Of a DNA stretch of 64,000 nucleotides, positions 16,222-24,531 are shown piece after piece (within the stretch, counting starts at the first letter, position 1; each line of letters starts with the position of its first letter). A program made the position numbers and the translations under genes. Source of the stretch: CAVPTL01 sp963727235 (GTDB lineage Bacteria; Actinomycetota; Thermoleophilia; Gaiellales; JAICJC01); assembly GCA_963727235.1 (NCBI GenBank), contig CAVSFZ010000022.1, positions 119,390-183,389 on the forward strand, given 5' to 3'. Below the pieces are notes generated by a model. It ran no database searches. It was given only the letters and a program-made list of their open reading frames with translations, and was not told the DNA's origin.

Positions 16222-16845
16222 TTAAGCGGCGTCGGGGAGATCCGAGCGAGCGGCGTCGAACCGGGCCGAATGCAGCCGGTCGCGGAACTGCTCCAGGGTG
16301 AGATCTCGAGCGTCGCCGAACGGCCGCTCGACGAAATGCACCACCCGGTCATGGAAGAACGGGAAATCCAGATGCGGCTCACTGACGAGATTGAGCGTCG
16401 TCTGGCCGCAACTCGGGCAGTTCATCGCAACCCCCACCAGATCACCCCGCCCGTGAGGCAGCACCACCGCCAGGCAGGAGGGAAATACCGGCTTCAGCCG
16501 CGATTCGTTACTGCAGTACAGCCGCCACGGCCAATTGCCGCGCTGCACCTGCGACCGGGCAACCTCGGCCAGCTCATCTCCAACCGGTTCGGTGCGGCCG
16601 GTCAGCAGATTGCGAAACTCGACCTCCACAGGCACCAGCGGCCCGTAGTCGAGGTCGCTGTGGGACACGAGCCCGAGATGGACGCCTCCGCAGGTGCAGT
16701 CATACTCAACGCGGTAGACGGCCGGGTGCACCGCGCCGGGCAGGCGATCGAGCCGCCGGAAGGCCGACAGCGGGATCCGTGTGCACTCGTCCTCGCCCCG
16801 ATTCGGGCAGTGGAAGCGATAGGTTGCTCGTAACACATCGTACAT
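16222..16845 (-). CDS. Cys-rich zinc-ribbon hypothetical protein
   Basis: A 207-residue soluble protein with three Cys clusters: CPNRGEDEC (near residue 13), YDCTCGG (around 49-55) and NCPSCGQTT (around 142-150). The last is a standard zinc-ribbon knuckle. The arrangement recalls CpXC-type zinc-binding proteins, but I cannot assign a family with confidence. ATG 16845 is preceded by GAGG. It is divergent from apt. Confidence 0.6.
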   Translation of the reverse strand: MYDVLRATYRFHCPNRGEDECTRIPLSAFRRLDRLPGAVHPAVYRVEYDCTCGGVHLGLVSHSDLDYGPLVPVEVEFRNLLTGRTEPVGDELAEVARSQVQRGNWPWRLYCSNESRLKPVFPSCLAVVLPHGRGDLVGVAMNCPSCGQTTLNLVSEPHLDFPFFHDRVVHFVERPFGDARDLTLEQFRDRLHSARFDAARSDLPDAA

Positions 16846-16909
16846 GTCTACCTCAATTATCGGCGTGAGCGCGCTCGGGTATGAGGGCGGTCGACCGACG
16901 CAGTGTGGT

Positions 16910-16915
16910 TACAAT
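16910..16915 (+). promoter_or_regulatory. -10 element of leaderless apt promoter
   Basis: TACAAT lies 8 bp before the GTG of apt, with no Shine-Dalgarno sequence in between. Confidence 0.45.
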
Positions 16916-16923
16916 CGCGGGCT

Positions 16924-17451
16924 GTGCCGGTTGACCTTCGATCTTATGTCCGCGACGTCCCTGATTTTCCCAAGCGGGGGATCGTCTTCAAGGACATCAT
17001 GCCCCTTCTCTCGGACGCCGAAGCACTGCGGCAATCCGTCGACGACCTCGCTGCCTGGGCGCAGCCACGCGAGGTCGACGTGGTCGTGGGCGCCGAGGCC
17101 CGCGGCTTCATCCTCGGCGCGGCGCTTGCCTACAGGCTGGGCTGCGGGTTTGCGGCTGCCCGCAAGCCCGGCAAGCTGCCGTATCTGACGGTCGGCGCAA
17201 AGTACGCCCTGGAGTACGGCTTCGACGCGTTGGAGATGCACGTCGATGCCATCCCCAAGGGGGCTCGAGTACTGATCCACGACGACCTGCTGGCCACCGG
17301 CGGCACCGCCCGCGCCAAGGTGGAGCTGATCGAGCAGTTGGGAGCGATCGTCGTGGGCGCGGCCTTCGTGATCGAGCTGAGCTTCCTCAACGGCCGCGAC
17401 AAGCTGTACGGCTACGACGTCCACTCGCTCATCACTTACGACGCAGAGTGA
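16924..17451 (+). CDS. apt: adenine phosphoribosyltransferase
   Basis: This 175-residue purine-salvage enzyme makes AMP from adenine and PRPP in the cytosol. The typical start LRSYVRDVPDFPKRGIVFKDI, the VVVGAEARGFILGAALA segment and the flexible-loop sequence ARKPGKLP are all present. The PRPP-binding loop VLIHDDLLATGGTA (around 118-131) is intact. The GTG at 16924 gives the canonical length, and an upstream in-frame extension to 16903 is not conserved-looking. Five GTGCCAGGCAC palindromes begin a few bases after the stop. Confidence 0.95.
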   Translation: MPVDLRSYVRDVPDFPKRGIVFKDIMPLLSDAEALRQSVDDLAAWAQPREVDVVVGAEARGFILGAALAYRLGCGFAAARKPGKLPYLTVGAKYALEYGFDALEMHVDAIPKGARVLIHDDLLATGGTARAKVELIEQLGAIVVGAAFVIELSFLNGRDKLYGYDVHSLITYDAE

Positions 17452-17456
17452 GCTGT

Positions 17457-17583
17457 GAGTAACGGTGCCAGGCACCGTTCTTCAGGTGGCCACCCCTGGT
17501 TATGCACCGAAGGTGAATAACCCAGTGCCTGGCAGTTTTTATGCACGCGCAGCGTGAATAAAAAGTTGCCTGGCACTCTTGCG
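17457..17583. repeat. three diverged GTGCCAGGCAC palindromes after apt
   Basis: Copy a: AACGGTGCC-A-GGCACCGTT (17461-17479, perfect). Copy b: 17513-17546, GTGAATAA...GTGCCTGGCA...TATGCAC with imperfect arms. Copy c: 17554-17583, GTGAATAAAAAGTTGCC then TGGCACTCTTGC, more decayed. They belong to the same family as 4552-4584 and occupy the apt/ftsR convergent gap, which holds no gene. Confidence 0.75.
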
Positions 17584-17630
17584 CCCGGGCACGACTAGGG
17601 GTCGGGTGGGATCGCTCTCGAGTACGAACG

Positions 17631-17661
17631 GTGAATAACGGTGCCTGGCACCGTTATTCAC
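17631..17661. repeat. perfect 31-bp palindrome (GTGCC-T-GGCAC family)
   Basis: GTGAATAACGGTGCC, a central T, then the exact reverse complement. The inner CGG/CCG replaces the ATGG/CCAT of the 4552 copy on both arms, so the pairing is conserved although the sequence differs. Confidence 0.85.
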
Positions 17662-17676
17662 CACCGGCGCGCTGGA

Positions 17677-17707
17677 TGAATAATTGGTGCCAGGCACCAA
17701 TTATTCA
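17677..17707. repeat. perfect 31-bp palindrome carrying the ftsR stop codon
   Basis: TGAATAATTGGTGCC, a central A, then its reverse complement. The TGA at the right end, read on the minus strand, is the stop codon of the MerR-type gene at 17705. This is the same arrangement as the Nudix/gatD palindrome. Confidence 0.85.
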
Positions 17708-18385
17708 TCTCACCAGCTGGCGGAGGTCGCGCACGAGGAGGAGATGTGCGAGCTGGCTGGTGAGGTCGGCAAGCGTCTCCAGCTCCTGCAGGCCGGCCTC
17801 GCGGCGATCGGGATTGGACGACCGGAGCGCCGGGGCCAGAATCTGCTCGAGCAGGCCGGCTTCGCGTCCCACCGCTGAGCGGAACGCGCGCAGGTTGCGG
17901 GCGGCCACGCCGTAGCGGGCAAGTCGCTGGCAGAGCATCACGATCTCGGCGTCGGCGCGGGTGTACGGCTTGCTGCGATCGCGGTTGGCGGCCTCCAGCA
18001 AGCCGAAATCGTGCAGCTCGCGTACAAACTGCTGCTCGGCATCGGTCTCGATCAGGAGCTGGTCGAGGGTCAGGCCCTCGTCAGGGTTCACGATCCGCGG
18101 CCGCCGGGCTCCCCCACCCCCCTGCGAGATCACCTGGCGGATCACCCGCAACGGCAGGAACTCGTCGCGCTGCATCCGCAGAATCGTCCGCAGCTGCTCG
18201 ACATCCTCCTGCGAGTACAGCCGGTAGCCGCCCGGTGTGCGCCTGGGCGTGATCAGCTTCTGATCCTCGAGGAACCGGATCTTCGAGATCGAGATATCGC
18301 CGAACTCGTCGTTCAGCATCTTGCACACGGTGCCGATCGTCAGCCGGGATTGCGGTGGCGGGCGGTTGGCTGGATCGACTGCCAC
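17705..18385 (-). CDS. ftsR: MerR-family regulator, FtsR-like
   Basis: A 226-residue protein with an N-terminal MerR winged helix (LTIGTVCKML...SKIRFLEDQKLITPRRTPGGYRLYSQEDVEQL, roughly residues 15-70). A second helical domain with a MerR-like YTRADAEIVMLCQRL segment and a C-terminal helical dimerisation region follow. In actinobacteria the MerR-type FtsR activates ftsZ-linked division genes and is encoded next to garA/odhI, as here. The GTG at 18385 is preferred because it begins 1 bp after the garA stop; the longer frame to 18442 overlaps garA. The TGA stop lies in a palindromic repeat. Confidence 0.8.
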   Translation of the reverse strand: MAVDPANRPPPQSRLTIGTVCKMLNDEFGDISISKIRFLEDQKLITPRRTPGGYRLYSQEDVEQLRTILRMQRDEFLPLRVIRQVISQGGGGARRPRIVNPDEGLTLDQLLIETDAEQQFVRELHDFGLLEAANRDRSKPYTRADAEIVMLCQRLARYGVAARNLRAFRSAVGREAGLLEQILAPALRSSNPDRREAGLQELETLADLTSQLAHLLLVRDLRQLVR

Positions 18386-18386
18386 G

Positions 18387-18836
18387 TCAGCTCTTCTCGA
18401 TGTAGGTGAGCCGGTACTTGCCGATCTGGAGCTCGTCCCCATCGGAGAGCCGCACCGTTTCGATCCGCTCGCGGTTCACGTAGGTGCCGTTGAGGCTGCC
18501 GAGGTCGGTCAGCTGCGGCCCGTTGGGAGTGCGCTCCAGCCGCGCGTGCGAGCGCGACACGGTGATGTCGTCCAAGAACACATCGGACTGCGGCGCCCTG
18601 CCGATGGTGGTCACATCGGTGCGCACCGCAAACTGCTCGCCGGCGCGTCCACCCCCCACCCGGATCACCAGCGTACCGGCGTCCACGGCGGCCGGCTCGT
18701 CCTCAGCCATGCCAGAATCGATCGCAGGCAGCGCCTCAGTGGGCTCACCGGCGTCCGCCTCCAAAAGGCTCGCTCCGCAGCGCCCACAGAACCGCGCACC
18801 CTCACGGTTGTGATGTCCGCACTCCGAGCAGTACAT
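18387..18836 (-). CDS. garA: FHA-domain protein, GarA/OdhI-like, with N-terminal zinc ribbon
   Basis: A 149-residue protein. A zinc ribbon (CSECGHHNREGARFCGRCG, residues 4-22) comes first, then a flexible linker with a Thr (EPTEALP), then an FHA domain (about 60-145). The FHA domain has the phosphothreonine-binding residues in TIGRAPQSD, SRSHARL and LTDLGSLNGTYVN. GarA/OdhI proteins inhibit 2-oxoglutarate dehydrogenase and activate glutamate synthase when unphosphorylated. The classical ETT phosphorylation motif is not visible, so the regulation may differ. It lies between rsiG and ftsR, 5 bp and 1 bp away respectively. Confidence 0.8.
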   Translation of the reverse strand: MYCSECGHHNREGARFCGRCGASLLEADAGEPTEALPAIDSGMAEDEPAAVDAGTLVIRVGGGRAGEQFAVRTDVTTIGRAPQSDVFLDDITVSRSHARLERTPNGPQLTDLGSLNGTYVNRERIETVRLSDGDELQIGKYRLTYIEKS

Positions 18837-18841
18837 GGCCC

Positions 18842-19129
18842 TCAGCCGTCGTCGAGCACACCCGCGCCGTCGGCCAGGTCGGCCGGAGGCCCGCGGTGCG
18901 CGAGAATCTCGGTCAGCCGCTCGATGTCCACGTCGGAAATCGGCGACTCTTCGCCACGGCGCCGTTTGACACGGTCAACCAGCTCCGCTCGCAGGATGTC
19001 GATCTTTCCGTGCAACAGGCGACGGCGATACGACACCTCTTCCTCCTCGTGCACATACCGGTCGATCAGCTGCTTTAGATCGCCGTCGCTCAGGGTCGTG
19101 AAATCAGGCAGAACGTCCATTTCGCTCAT
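18842..19129 (-). CDS. rsiG: RsiG-like anti-sigma factor with c-di-GMP signature
   Basis: A 95-residue helical protein. Residues 29-44 read EEEVSYRRRLLHGKID, which fits the RsiG c-di-GMP-binding signature E-X3-S-X2-R-X3-Q-X3-D with His40 in place of Gln. The HGKIDILRAEL helix is typical of this family. In Streptomyces, RsiG loaded with c-di-GMP sequesters the sigma factor WhiG; Rubrobacter has a shorter single-motif homodimer, and this protein has one motif too. It is the first gene of a tight rsiG-garA-ftsR unit. No WhiG-type sigma factor is in the window. Confidence 0.72.
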   Translation of the reverse strand: MSEMDVLPDFTTLSDGDLKQLIDRYVHEEEEVSYRRRLLHGKIDILRAELVDRVKRRRGEESPISDVDIERLTEILAHRGPPADLADGAGVLDDG

Positions 19130-19180
19130 CCCGGTTTGGGGTCAGGTGAAGTGTACTTGCCCACCGCGCCATGCTCAAGC

Positions 19181-21686
19181 TCAACTAGAGGGTTGTACCG
19201 CCGCGGCCTCGGTAAGCATCAACCTGTACTTTTGCTCTAGACGCTGGGATTCCTCTTCGCTCGAGCCTTCGGCGAACAGATGGATGACCGGCTCGTCGGG
19301 GTCGGGGATGATCTGCGCCCAGCCGCCGTTGTCGGTCACCTTGATGCCGTCGGTGTGGTCGACCTCCATCCCCTTGACCGCCTCGATCACCTGACGCATG
19401 GCGGCGCCCTTGCGCGACCACGGGCACGCCACCTCCTGCGACACCAGGGTCGAATGCGGCAGGCCGGCCACCAGATCGGACACCTTCCCCCCGCCGGCGT
19501 GGGCGATCAGCTCGAGGATCTTTCCGATCGACATGACGGCGTCATAGGTGGTCAGAAACTCGGGGAACACATAGCCCCCGCCGGACGCTCCGGCGAACAG
19601 CGCGTTGCCGGTCGCAGCCTCGGCCAGCAGGGCCTGCAGGGACGCCTTGGTGCGGCGCACCCGGCTGGGATCTCCCACGACTCGCTCCACCAGATGTGTC
19701 TCGGTGATCGGCACCAGCAGGTCTCCGGGCCGCTCGGACGAGGCCAGCTCGCGCAGCAGCATCAAGAGCGTCGTGCGGCCGTCGATGGCGGTGCCGGTCT
19801 CGTCCACCAGCCACACCCGCTCGGCCCCGTTGTCCATCAGCAGCCCCATGTCGGCACCCATCGCCGTCACCACCCGGCCGAGAGCCGCCAGCGACTCGCG
19901 GCGGTCCTCCCCCCGGGATTCCGGCGTCGATTCCACAAACGCGTTGAGGGCGACCATCTCCACCCCCAGGTCGCCGATCAGCGCCGGCATCACGACCGAC
20001 GCGGGAGAGTAGTGGTAGTCGAGTGCGATCCGGAAGCCCCGGGCGGCGATCGCCTCGGTGTCGAGCGAATCCAGAGAGCTCCGAGATGTAGGCCTCGGTG
20101 GCGCGGGTGGGATAGGTCAAGGCGCCGATCTCGGATGTACCCACGCGGCGGAACTCCTGCCGTGAGTAGCAGCGCTCGACGCCCTTCAAAGTCTGGTCGG
20201 ACACCAGGATCCCGGGCGGCTCGAAGAACTGCACGTTGATCACGTCGGCGTCGGCGCCGGACACGCTCACGTGAATCCCATGCGCGCGCTCGTCGACCTT
20301 CATCTCGTGGCGATTGACCGCAGGCAGCGCCACCCGCAGGTCGGAGACCGCACTGCCGGACGCCACCAGGCCGGACAGCATTGCCCGCTTGATCATGCGC
20401 GAGGCGGGATGGGCATCTCGGCTCGCGACCACGCGCGCGCCTTTGGCCAGCACCGTGCCGAAGGCGGTGCCCAGCCGCGCAGCCACATCCGGAGTGATGT
20501 CGACGTTGACCAGCCCCGACACGCCGTCGCGACCGAAGACGGTGGTGATTCCGCGCGACTCCCAGATCAGGTTGGAGCGGATCGCCGCTCCGGCCTCGAT
20601 TGTCTTGAACGGGTAGACCTTCACGCCCGGGCTGAGCACGGCCTCCTCGCCGATCGAACACTCGTCGCCGACCGCCACGCCGTCGTGCAGCACCGCATGG
20701 GCGCGCACATCCACCCGCCGTCCCAGGATGGAACCCTCGATGCGCGCGCTGCGACCGACGTAATCGCCCGAGTCGAGCACGCTGCGGGTGATCACCGCCC
20801 CCTCCTTGACGACCACGTTGTTGCCCAGAAGCGCGTGCGGCCCCACCCGCGCCCCGGCTTCGATCTTGCAGTAATTGCCGATGTAGGCGGGTCCTTCGAT
20901 CTGGTCGAGCTCGGGCAGCTGGACACCCTCGCCCAAGAGCACGTTCGCCCGCAGCCGGATGCCCGAGAGCGACAGCTGCACCTTGCCCTCGAGCGCGTCG
21001 AAGTTGGCTTGGCGGAACTGGTCGAGATTGCCGATGTCCTGCCAGTAGCCCTCGGTGACGTGGCCGTACATCGGCTTGCCCTTCTCCAGCAGCATCGGGA
21101 ACAGCTGCTTGGAGAAGTCATACGGCTCGCCCTCGGGAATCGACTGCAGCACCTCGGGCTCCAGCACGTACACGCCGGTGTTGATGGTGTCCGAGAACAC
21201 CTGCCCCCACGACGGCTTCTCGAGGAACCGTTCGATGCGGCCGTCGGCGTCGATGATCACGACCCCGAACTCGAGCGGGTTCTCAACCGAACGCAGTGCG
21301 ATGGTGGCGATCGCGCCCCGCTCGCGATGCCGGCCGATCAGCTCGGTCAGGTCGAAGTCGCACAGCGCATCGCCGGAGATGACCAGGAACGTGTCGTCCA
21401 AGAGCTCCTCGGCGTTCTTGACGCTGCCGGCGGTTCCCAGCGGCGTCTCCTCCACCGAGTAGTGCAGATTCACCCCCAGCGACTCGCCGTCACCGAAGTA
21501 CCCGCGGATCACCTGCGGCAGGTAGGCGACGGTGACCACGATCTCGTCCATGCCGTGCTGGCGCAGCAGCTCGATGATGTGCTCCATGCACGGCTTTCCT
21601 GCCACCGGCACCATCGGCTTGGGTTGGTTGGAGGTCAGCGGCCGCAGCCGCGTCCCCTCCCCACCCGCCATCACGACGGCTTTGAT
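19181..21686 (-). pseudogene. mannose-1-phosphate guanylyltransferase / phosphomannomutase fusion, frameshifted
   Basis: The N-terminal nucleotidyltransferase (KAVVMAGGEGTRLRPLTSNQ, with ISGDALCDFDL and TINTGVYVLEP) is followed by left-handed beta-helix hexapeptides and then a phosphohexomutase-like domain. In the mutase region the sequence VVASRDAHPASRMIKRA stands where the phosphoserine loop is expected. Around 20073-20079 the frame changes: the conserved reading (SLDSLDTEAIAARGF) continues in another frame down to 19181. The site is a CTCTCT dinucleotide run, so one base gained, or one CT unit lost, explains it. The first domain lacks a standard start: AAGGGAG is followed at 6 nt by ATC (21686), whereas GTG 21674, overlapping the pgsA stop, would remove strand beta-1. 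It sits between pgsA and rsiG. Confidence 0.75.
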
Positions 21687-22204
21687 GAGAGACTCCCTTC
21701 GGTACGCAACCGAAGCAGGTAGTGGCAGGCTGCAGCCAGCGAGATCACCAGGCCCGCCGTGTACAGCACCACCGGCCACACCGCGGTGGTCAGCATCATC
21801 ATCAGCACCGCCAGCATGATCGTGGCAGTCGCCCACTTGCCCGCCCGGTTGACGCGCACCTCGGTCGCCACCCGCCGGCGCTCGAAGGTGACCAGCAGAT
21901 ACACGTCGCGCAGCAGAAGGGGAGCCGCCAGCCACCACGAGAGCCTGTTCTCGTAGGCCAGCAGGATCACCGCCAGGTTGATCAACAGCCGATCGGCCAG
22001 GGGATCGGCGATCCGCCCGAACCGGCTCGCCGCGTGAGCATGACGGGCGATGTAGCCGTCCAGGAAATCAGTGGCCGCGGCGGCGGCGAAGATCACGGCG
22101 GCGGCCACGCTCTGGCCGTCGTCTGCCCCCGCCAGCAGGATGCAGAACGGCAGCAGCGCCACCAGCCTGGCCGTGGTCAGGACGTTAGGAACACTCGCGA
22201 GCAT
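21671..22204 (-). CDS. pgsA: CDP-alcohol phosphatidyltransferase (PgsA-like)
   Basis: A 177-residue integral membrane enzyme with about five to six hydrophobic segments. It makes a phospholipid from CDP-diacylglycerol and a polyol or its phosphate. The full family signature D-X2-DG-X2-AR-X8-G-X3-D-X3-D is present in TDFLDGYIARHAHAASRFG followed by RIADPLADR (around 49-76). Headgroup specificity (glycerol phosphate or inositol phosphate) is uncertain. ATG 22204 follows a -10 at leaderless spacing; a longer frame to 22294 overlaps the divergent nitroreductase. The end of the gene overlaps the start of the nucleotidyltransferase fusion. Confidence 0.85.
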   Translation of the reverse strand: MLASVPNVLTTARLVALLPFCILLAGADDGQSVAAAVIFAAAAATDFLDGYIARHAHAASRFGRIADPLADRLLINLAVILLAYENRLSWWLAAPLLLRDVYLLVTFERRRVATEVRVNRAGKWATATIMLAVLMMMLTTAVWPVVLYTAGLVISLAAACHYLLRLRTEGSLSSKPS

Positions 22205-22211
22205 CGCATTT

Positions 22212-22217
22212 AGTCTA
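22212..22217 (-). promoter_or_regulatory. -10 element of leaderless pgsA promoter
   Basis: On the minus strand TAGACT is followed by 7 nt and then the pgsA ATG at 22204, with no Shine-Dalgarno sequence. Confidence 0.4.
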
Positions 22218-22258
22218 CCGACCGCCCGACACGCGCCCCCAAGCCGGAATCGCGCATC

Positions 22259-22264
22259 TACTAT
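22259..22264 (+). promoter_or_regulatory. -10 element of leaderless nitroreductase promoter
   Basis: TACTAT lies 8 bp before the ATG at 22273 and is back-to-back with the divergent pgsA promoter. Confidence 0.4.
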
Positions 22265-22272
22265 CCCGCCGG

Positions 22273-22812
22273 ATGCCCGCCGAAAACGCCCCATCAGCAG
22301 CTTCGGTCGCAGACGCGATCCACACCCGCCGCACCCACAAGCTGTTCGGCCCCGAGCCGGTGCCTGCCGACACCCTCGAGCAGCTGTTCGAGCTGTGCCG
22401 CTGGGCTCCCAATCACCGGCTCACACAGCCGTGGCGGTTCCGGGTGGTCGGGCCGCAGTCGCTGGCGCTGCTGAAGGCGGCTGCGGACGAACCGGCGACC
22501 GGAGGTAAGCTCGATCGCGCCCCCACCTTGGTGGTGGCAAGCGTCGTCCAGAGCGGGGATCCCGCGACGGCGCAGGAAGACGCCCATGCTGCGTCGTGTG
22601 CGGTCTACATCATCCTGCTGGCCGCCCACGCCAGGGGCCTGGCGGGGTACTGGCGCACCCCCGAGGTGTTGCGCACCGAGGCCGGACGGTCGGCGGTCTC
22701 GCTGGAGCCCGACGAGATGGTGCTGGGGCTGATCCACCTGGGAACCCCTGTGCGGGAGCCGGAGCCGCCGGAGCGGCGTCCGGTTGTATCGTTTGCCACA
22801 TTTCTGGCGTAG
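22273..22812 (+). CDS. nitroreductase-family flavoprotein
   Basis: A 179-residue FMN-dependent NAD(P)H oxidoreductase of the compact YdjA-like type. The N-terminal FMN-binding residues (HTRRTHKLF) and the substrate loop CRWAPNHRLTQPWRF are present. A later LAAHARGLAGYWRTP segment and LIHLGTPVREPEPPERRP, which binds the FMN phosphate end, are also visible. The physiological substrate cannot be read from the sequence. It is divergent from pgsA. Confidence 0.88.
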   Translation: MPAENAPSAASVADAIHTRRTHKLFGPEPVPADTLEQLFELCRWAPNHRLTQPWRFRVVGPQSLALLKAAADEPATGGKLDRAPTLVVASVVQSGDPATAQEDAHAASCAVYIILLAAHARGLAGYWRTPEVLRTEAGRSAVSLEPDEMVLGLIHLGTPVREPEPPERRPVVSFATFLA

Positions 22813-22926
22813 GGAGTGGCATATCCCCCGTTTTGCGCTGCCCCCGAGCGCCGCATCGTCCGATACAGAGGGTGAGGGGCTTGGGGGCCTCTCGAGGGTC
22901 TGCATCTCATCAGGGGGGTCAACACC

Positions 22927-23130
22927 ATGGCGACATTCGCACCACCGGCACCGGACGATCTGGCTTCGGCAGTGTCAACGCTCGAGCCCGCAGAGCTGGA
23001 ACCCGTGATCACAATTTCGAGTGACACGGCGCTGGTCACCTACAGTCACCCGCACCAGCTGATCACCGACGTCTGGGTACGCCGCGAGGCTGCCTGGCGA
23101 CGTGTGGGACGCTGGGAATCGGCGATCTGA
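22927..23130 (+). CDS. small hypothetical protein
   Basis: A 67-residue acidic protein with a basic-aromatic C-terminus (VWVRREAAWRRVGRWES). ATG 22927 follows AGGGGGG at 8-9 nt, a strong ribosome-binding site. No family is recognised. Its stop abuts the stop of the convergent glycosyltransferase. The 114 bp upstream hold no other gene. Confidence 0.55.
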   Translation: MATFAPPAPDDLASAVSTLEPAELEPVITISSDTALVTYSHPHQLITDVWVRREAAWRRVGRWESAI

Positions 23131-24531
23131 TCAGCTTCCGGCCAAGCCGCGGCGGCGCATCTTGCCCCAGCCGCGCTTGCGCCGGATGAGATCCCACAGG
23201 CCCGCCAGCCGATATGCATCGACCAGCTGGCGGAAGCAGATGTTCTCGAGCGCGGCCAGGATCAGCATGCGCACCAGGTCGCGCGTGCCCTGGTAGTAGC
23301 GGTAGGCGCGCTCCTCGAAGAAGCATGCGGCCACTGTGACCAGCGTGCCGAACACCGCCTGGCACAGCACCCACGCAACCACCAGGCGGGCGTCGACCAA
23401 CCCCAGCGTCAATCCGATCGGAAACGCGATCCAGGCCGCGACCACGAACACCGGCCCCAGGAACTCGAACACCAGCATGTACGGCAGGCCGATCATCCCG
23501 ACCACGCCGTAGCGCGGTCGCAGGAACATCCCGCGGTGGCGCCACAGCGATTCCCACAGGCCCCGATGCCAGCGGCGCCGCTGCTGGCCCAGCGTGGCCA
23601 CGTCTGACGGCACCTCGGTCCAGCACACCGGATCCGAGGAGTACGTGATCCGGTAGGAGCGCCCGGCGTCGCTCAGATGCCGGTGCAGCCGCAGGGTCAT
23701 CTCGAGATCCTCCCCCACCGTCTCCGTCCAGTACCCACCCACCTGCTCGAGCAGATCGCGCCGAAAGAGCCCAAAGGCGCCGGAGACGATCATCAGCGAC
23801 CCGAGCCTGTCCCAGCCCGTGCGTCCGAGCAGAAAGGCGCGCAGGTACTCGATCAGCTGGAATCCGGCCACCGCCCCGCGAGGCACCCGCGGCTCGATCA
23901 TGCGGCCGCGCTCGATCCGGGAGGAGTTGCCCACCCGCACCGTTCCGCCGACCGCCACCACCCGAGCAGGATCCTCGAGGAACGGGCGCACCATCACCGC
24001 CAGCGCATCGGGGTCGAGGATCGAGTCGGCATCGGTGATGCAGACGTACGCGTGGCGGGCCACAGCGACGCCGCAGTTGAGCGCATCGGCTCGGCCGCCG
24101 TTGTGTTTTCGCACCAGCGTGATCTGCGGATCACCGGTGCTGCGCCACATCTCGACCATCGGCAGGTGGGGCACGTGGCTGCGGGCCACGGCCGCTACCT
24201 GATGGAGGTCGTGGGCGGCGATCACCGTGCGGGCGGTGGCGTCGTCGGAGCCGTCGTCGACCAGCACCAGCTCGAACAGCGGATACCGCTGCGACATCAG
24301 CGACCGGATCGACTCGAGCACCACCGACTGCTCGTTGTGTGCCGGAACCACGATCGAGATCCCGGGTGTTTGCGGTGCGGCGAACGCCTCCTCGTACCAC
24401 GACCAGCGGCGCTGGCGCATGCGCTGCCCGATTCCGATCCGGGCGAACGGCCACAGCACCACGTAGGAGAGGTTCAGGCCCAGGGCATAGATCGTGGAGA
24501 TCACTCCGATCACGGTCAGCGCCAGTCTCAT
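23131..24531 (-). CDS. membrane processive glycosyltransferase, GT2 family (copy 1)
   Basis: A 466-residue inverting GT2 enzyme of the cellulose/chitin/hyaluronan/PNAG synthase type. An N-terminal TM helix is followed by a cytosolic GT-A domain with ISIVVPAHNEQ, LVLVDDGSDDAT, ITDADSILD (DxD), VGEDLEMTLRLHR (base region) and QQRRRWHRG (Q-x-x-R-W). Three or four C-terminal TM helices complete it. It should polymerise or transfer a nucleotide sugar at the inner membrane with export. Its start overlaps the HEAT-protein stop by 4 bp. It is a close paralogue of the gene at 25568-26971. Confidence 0.85.
   Translation of the reverse strand: MRLALTVIGVISTIYALGLNLSYVVLWPFARIGIGQRMRQRRWSWYEEAFAAPQTPGISIVVPAHNEQSVVLESIRSLMSQRYPLFELVLVDDGSDDATARTVIAAHDLHQVAAVARSHVPHLPMVEMWRSTGDPQITLVRKHNGGRADALNCGVAVARHAYVCITDADSILDPDALAVMVRPFLEDPARVVAVGGTVRVGNSSRIERGRMIEPRVPRGAVAGFQLIEYLRAFLLGRTGWDRLGSLMIVSGAFGLFRRDLLEQVGGYWTETVGEDLEMTLRLHRHLSDAGRSYRITYSSDPVCWTEVPSDVATLGQQRRRWHRGLWESLWRHRGMFLRPRYGVVGMIGLPYMLVFEFLGPVFVVAAWIAFPIGLTLGLVDARLVVAWVLCQAVFGTLVTVAACFFEERAYRYYQGTRDLVRMLILAALENICFRQLVDAYRLAGLWDLIRRKRGWGKMRRRGLAGS

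Noticed and set aside
17457..17707. CRISPR array from repeated GTGCCAGGCAC units
   Set aside because: Units are palindromes with irregular spacing and diverged arms, no uniform spacers and no cas genes.
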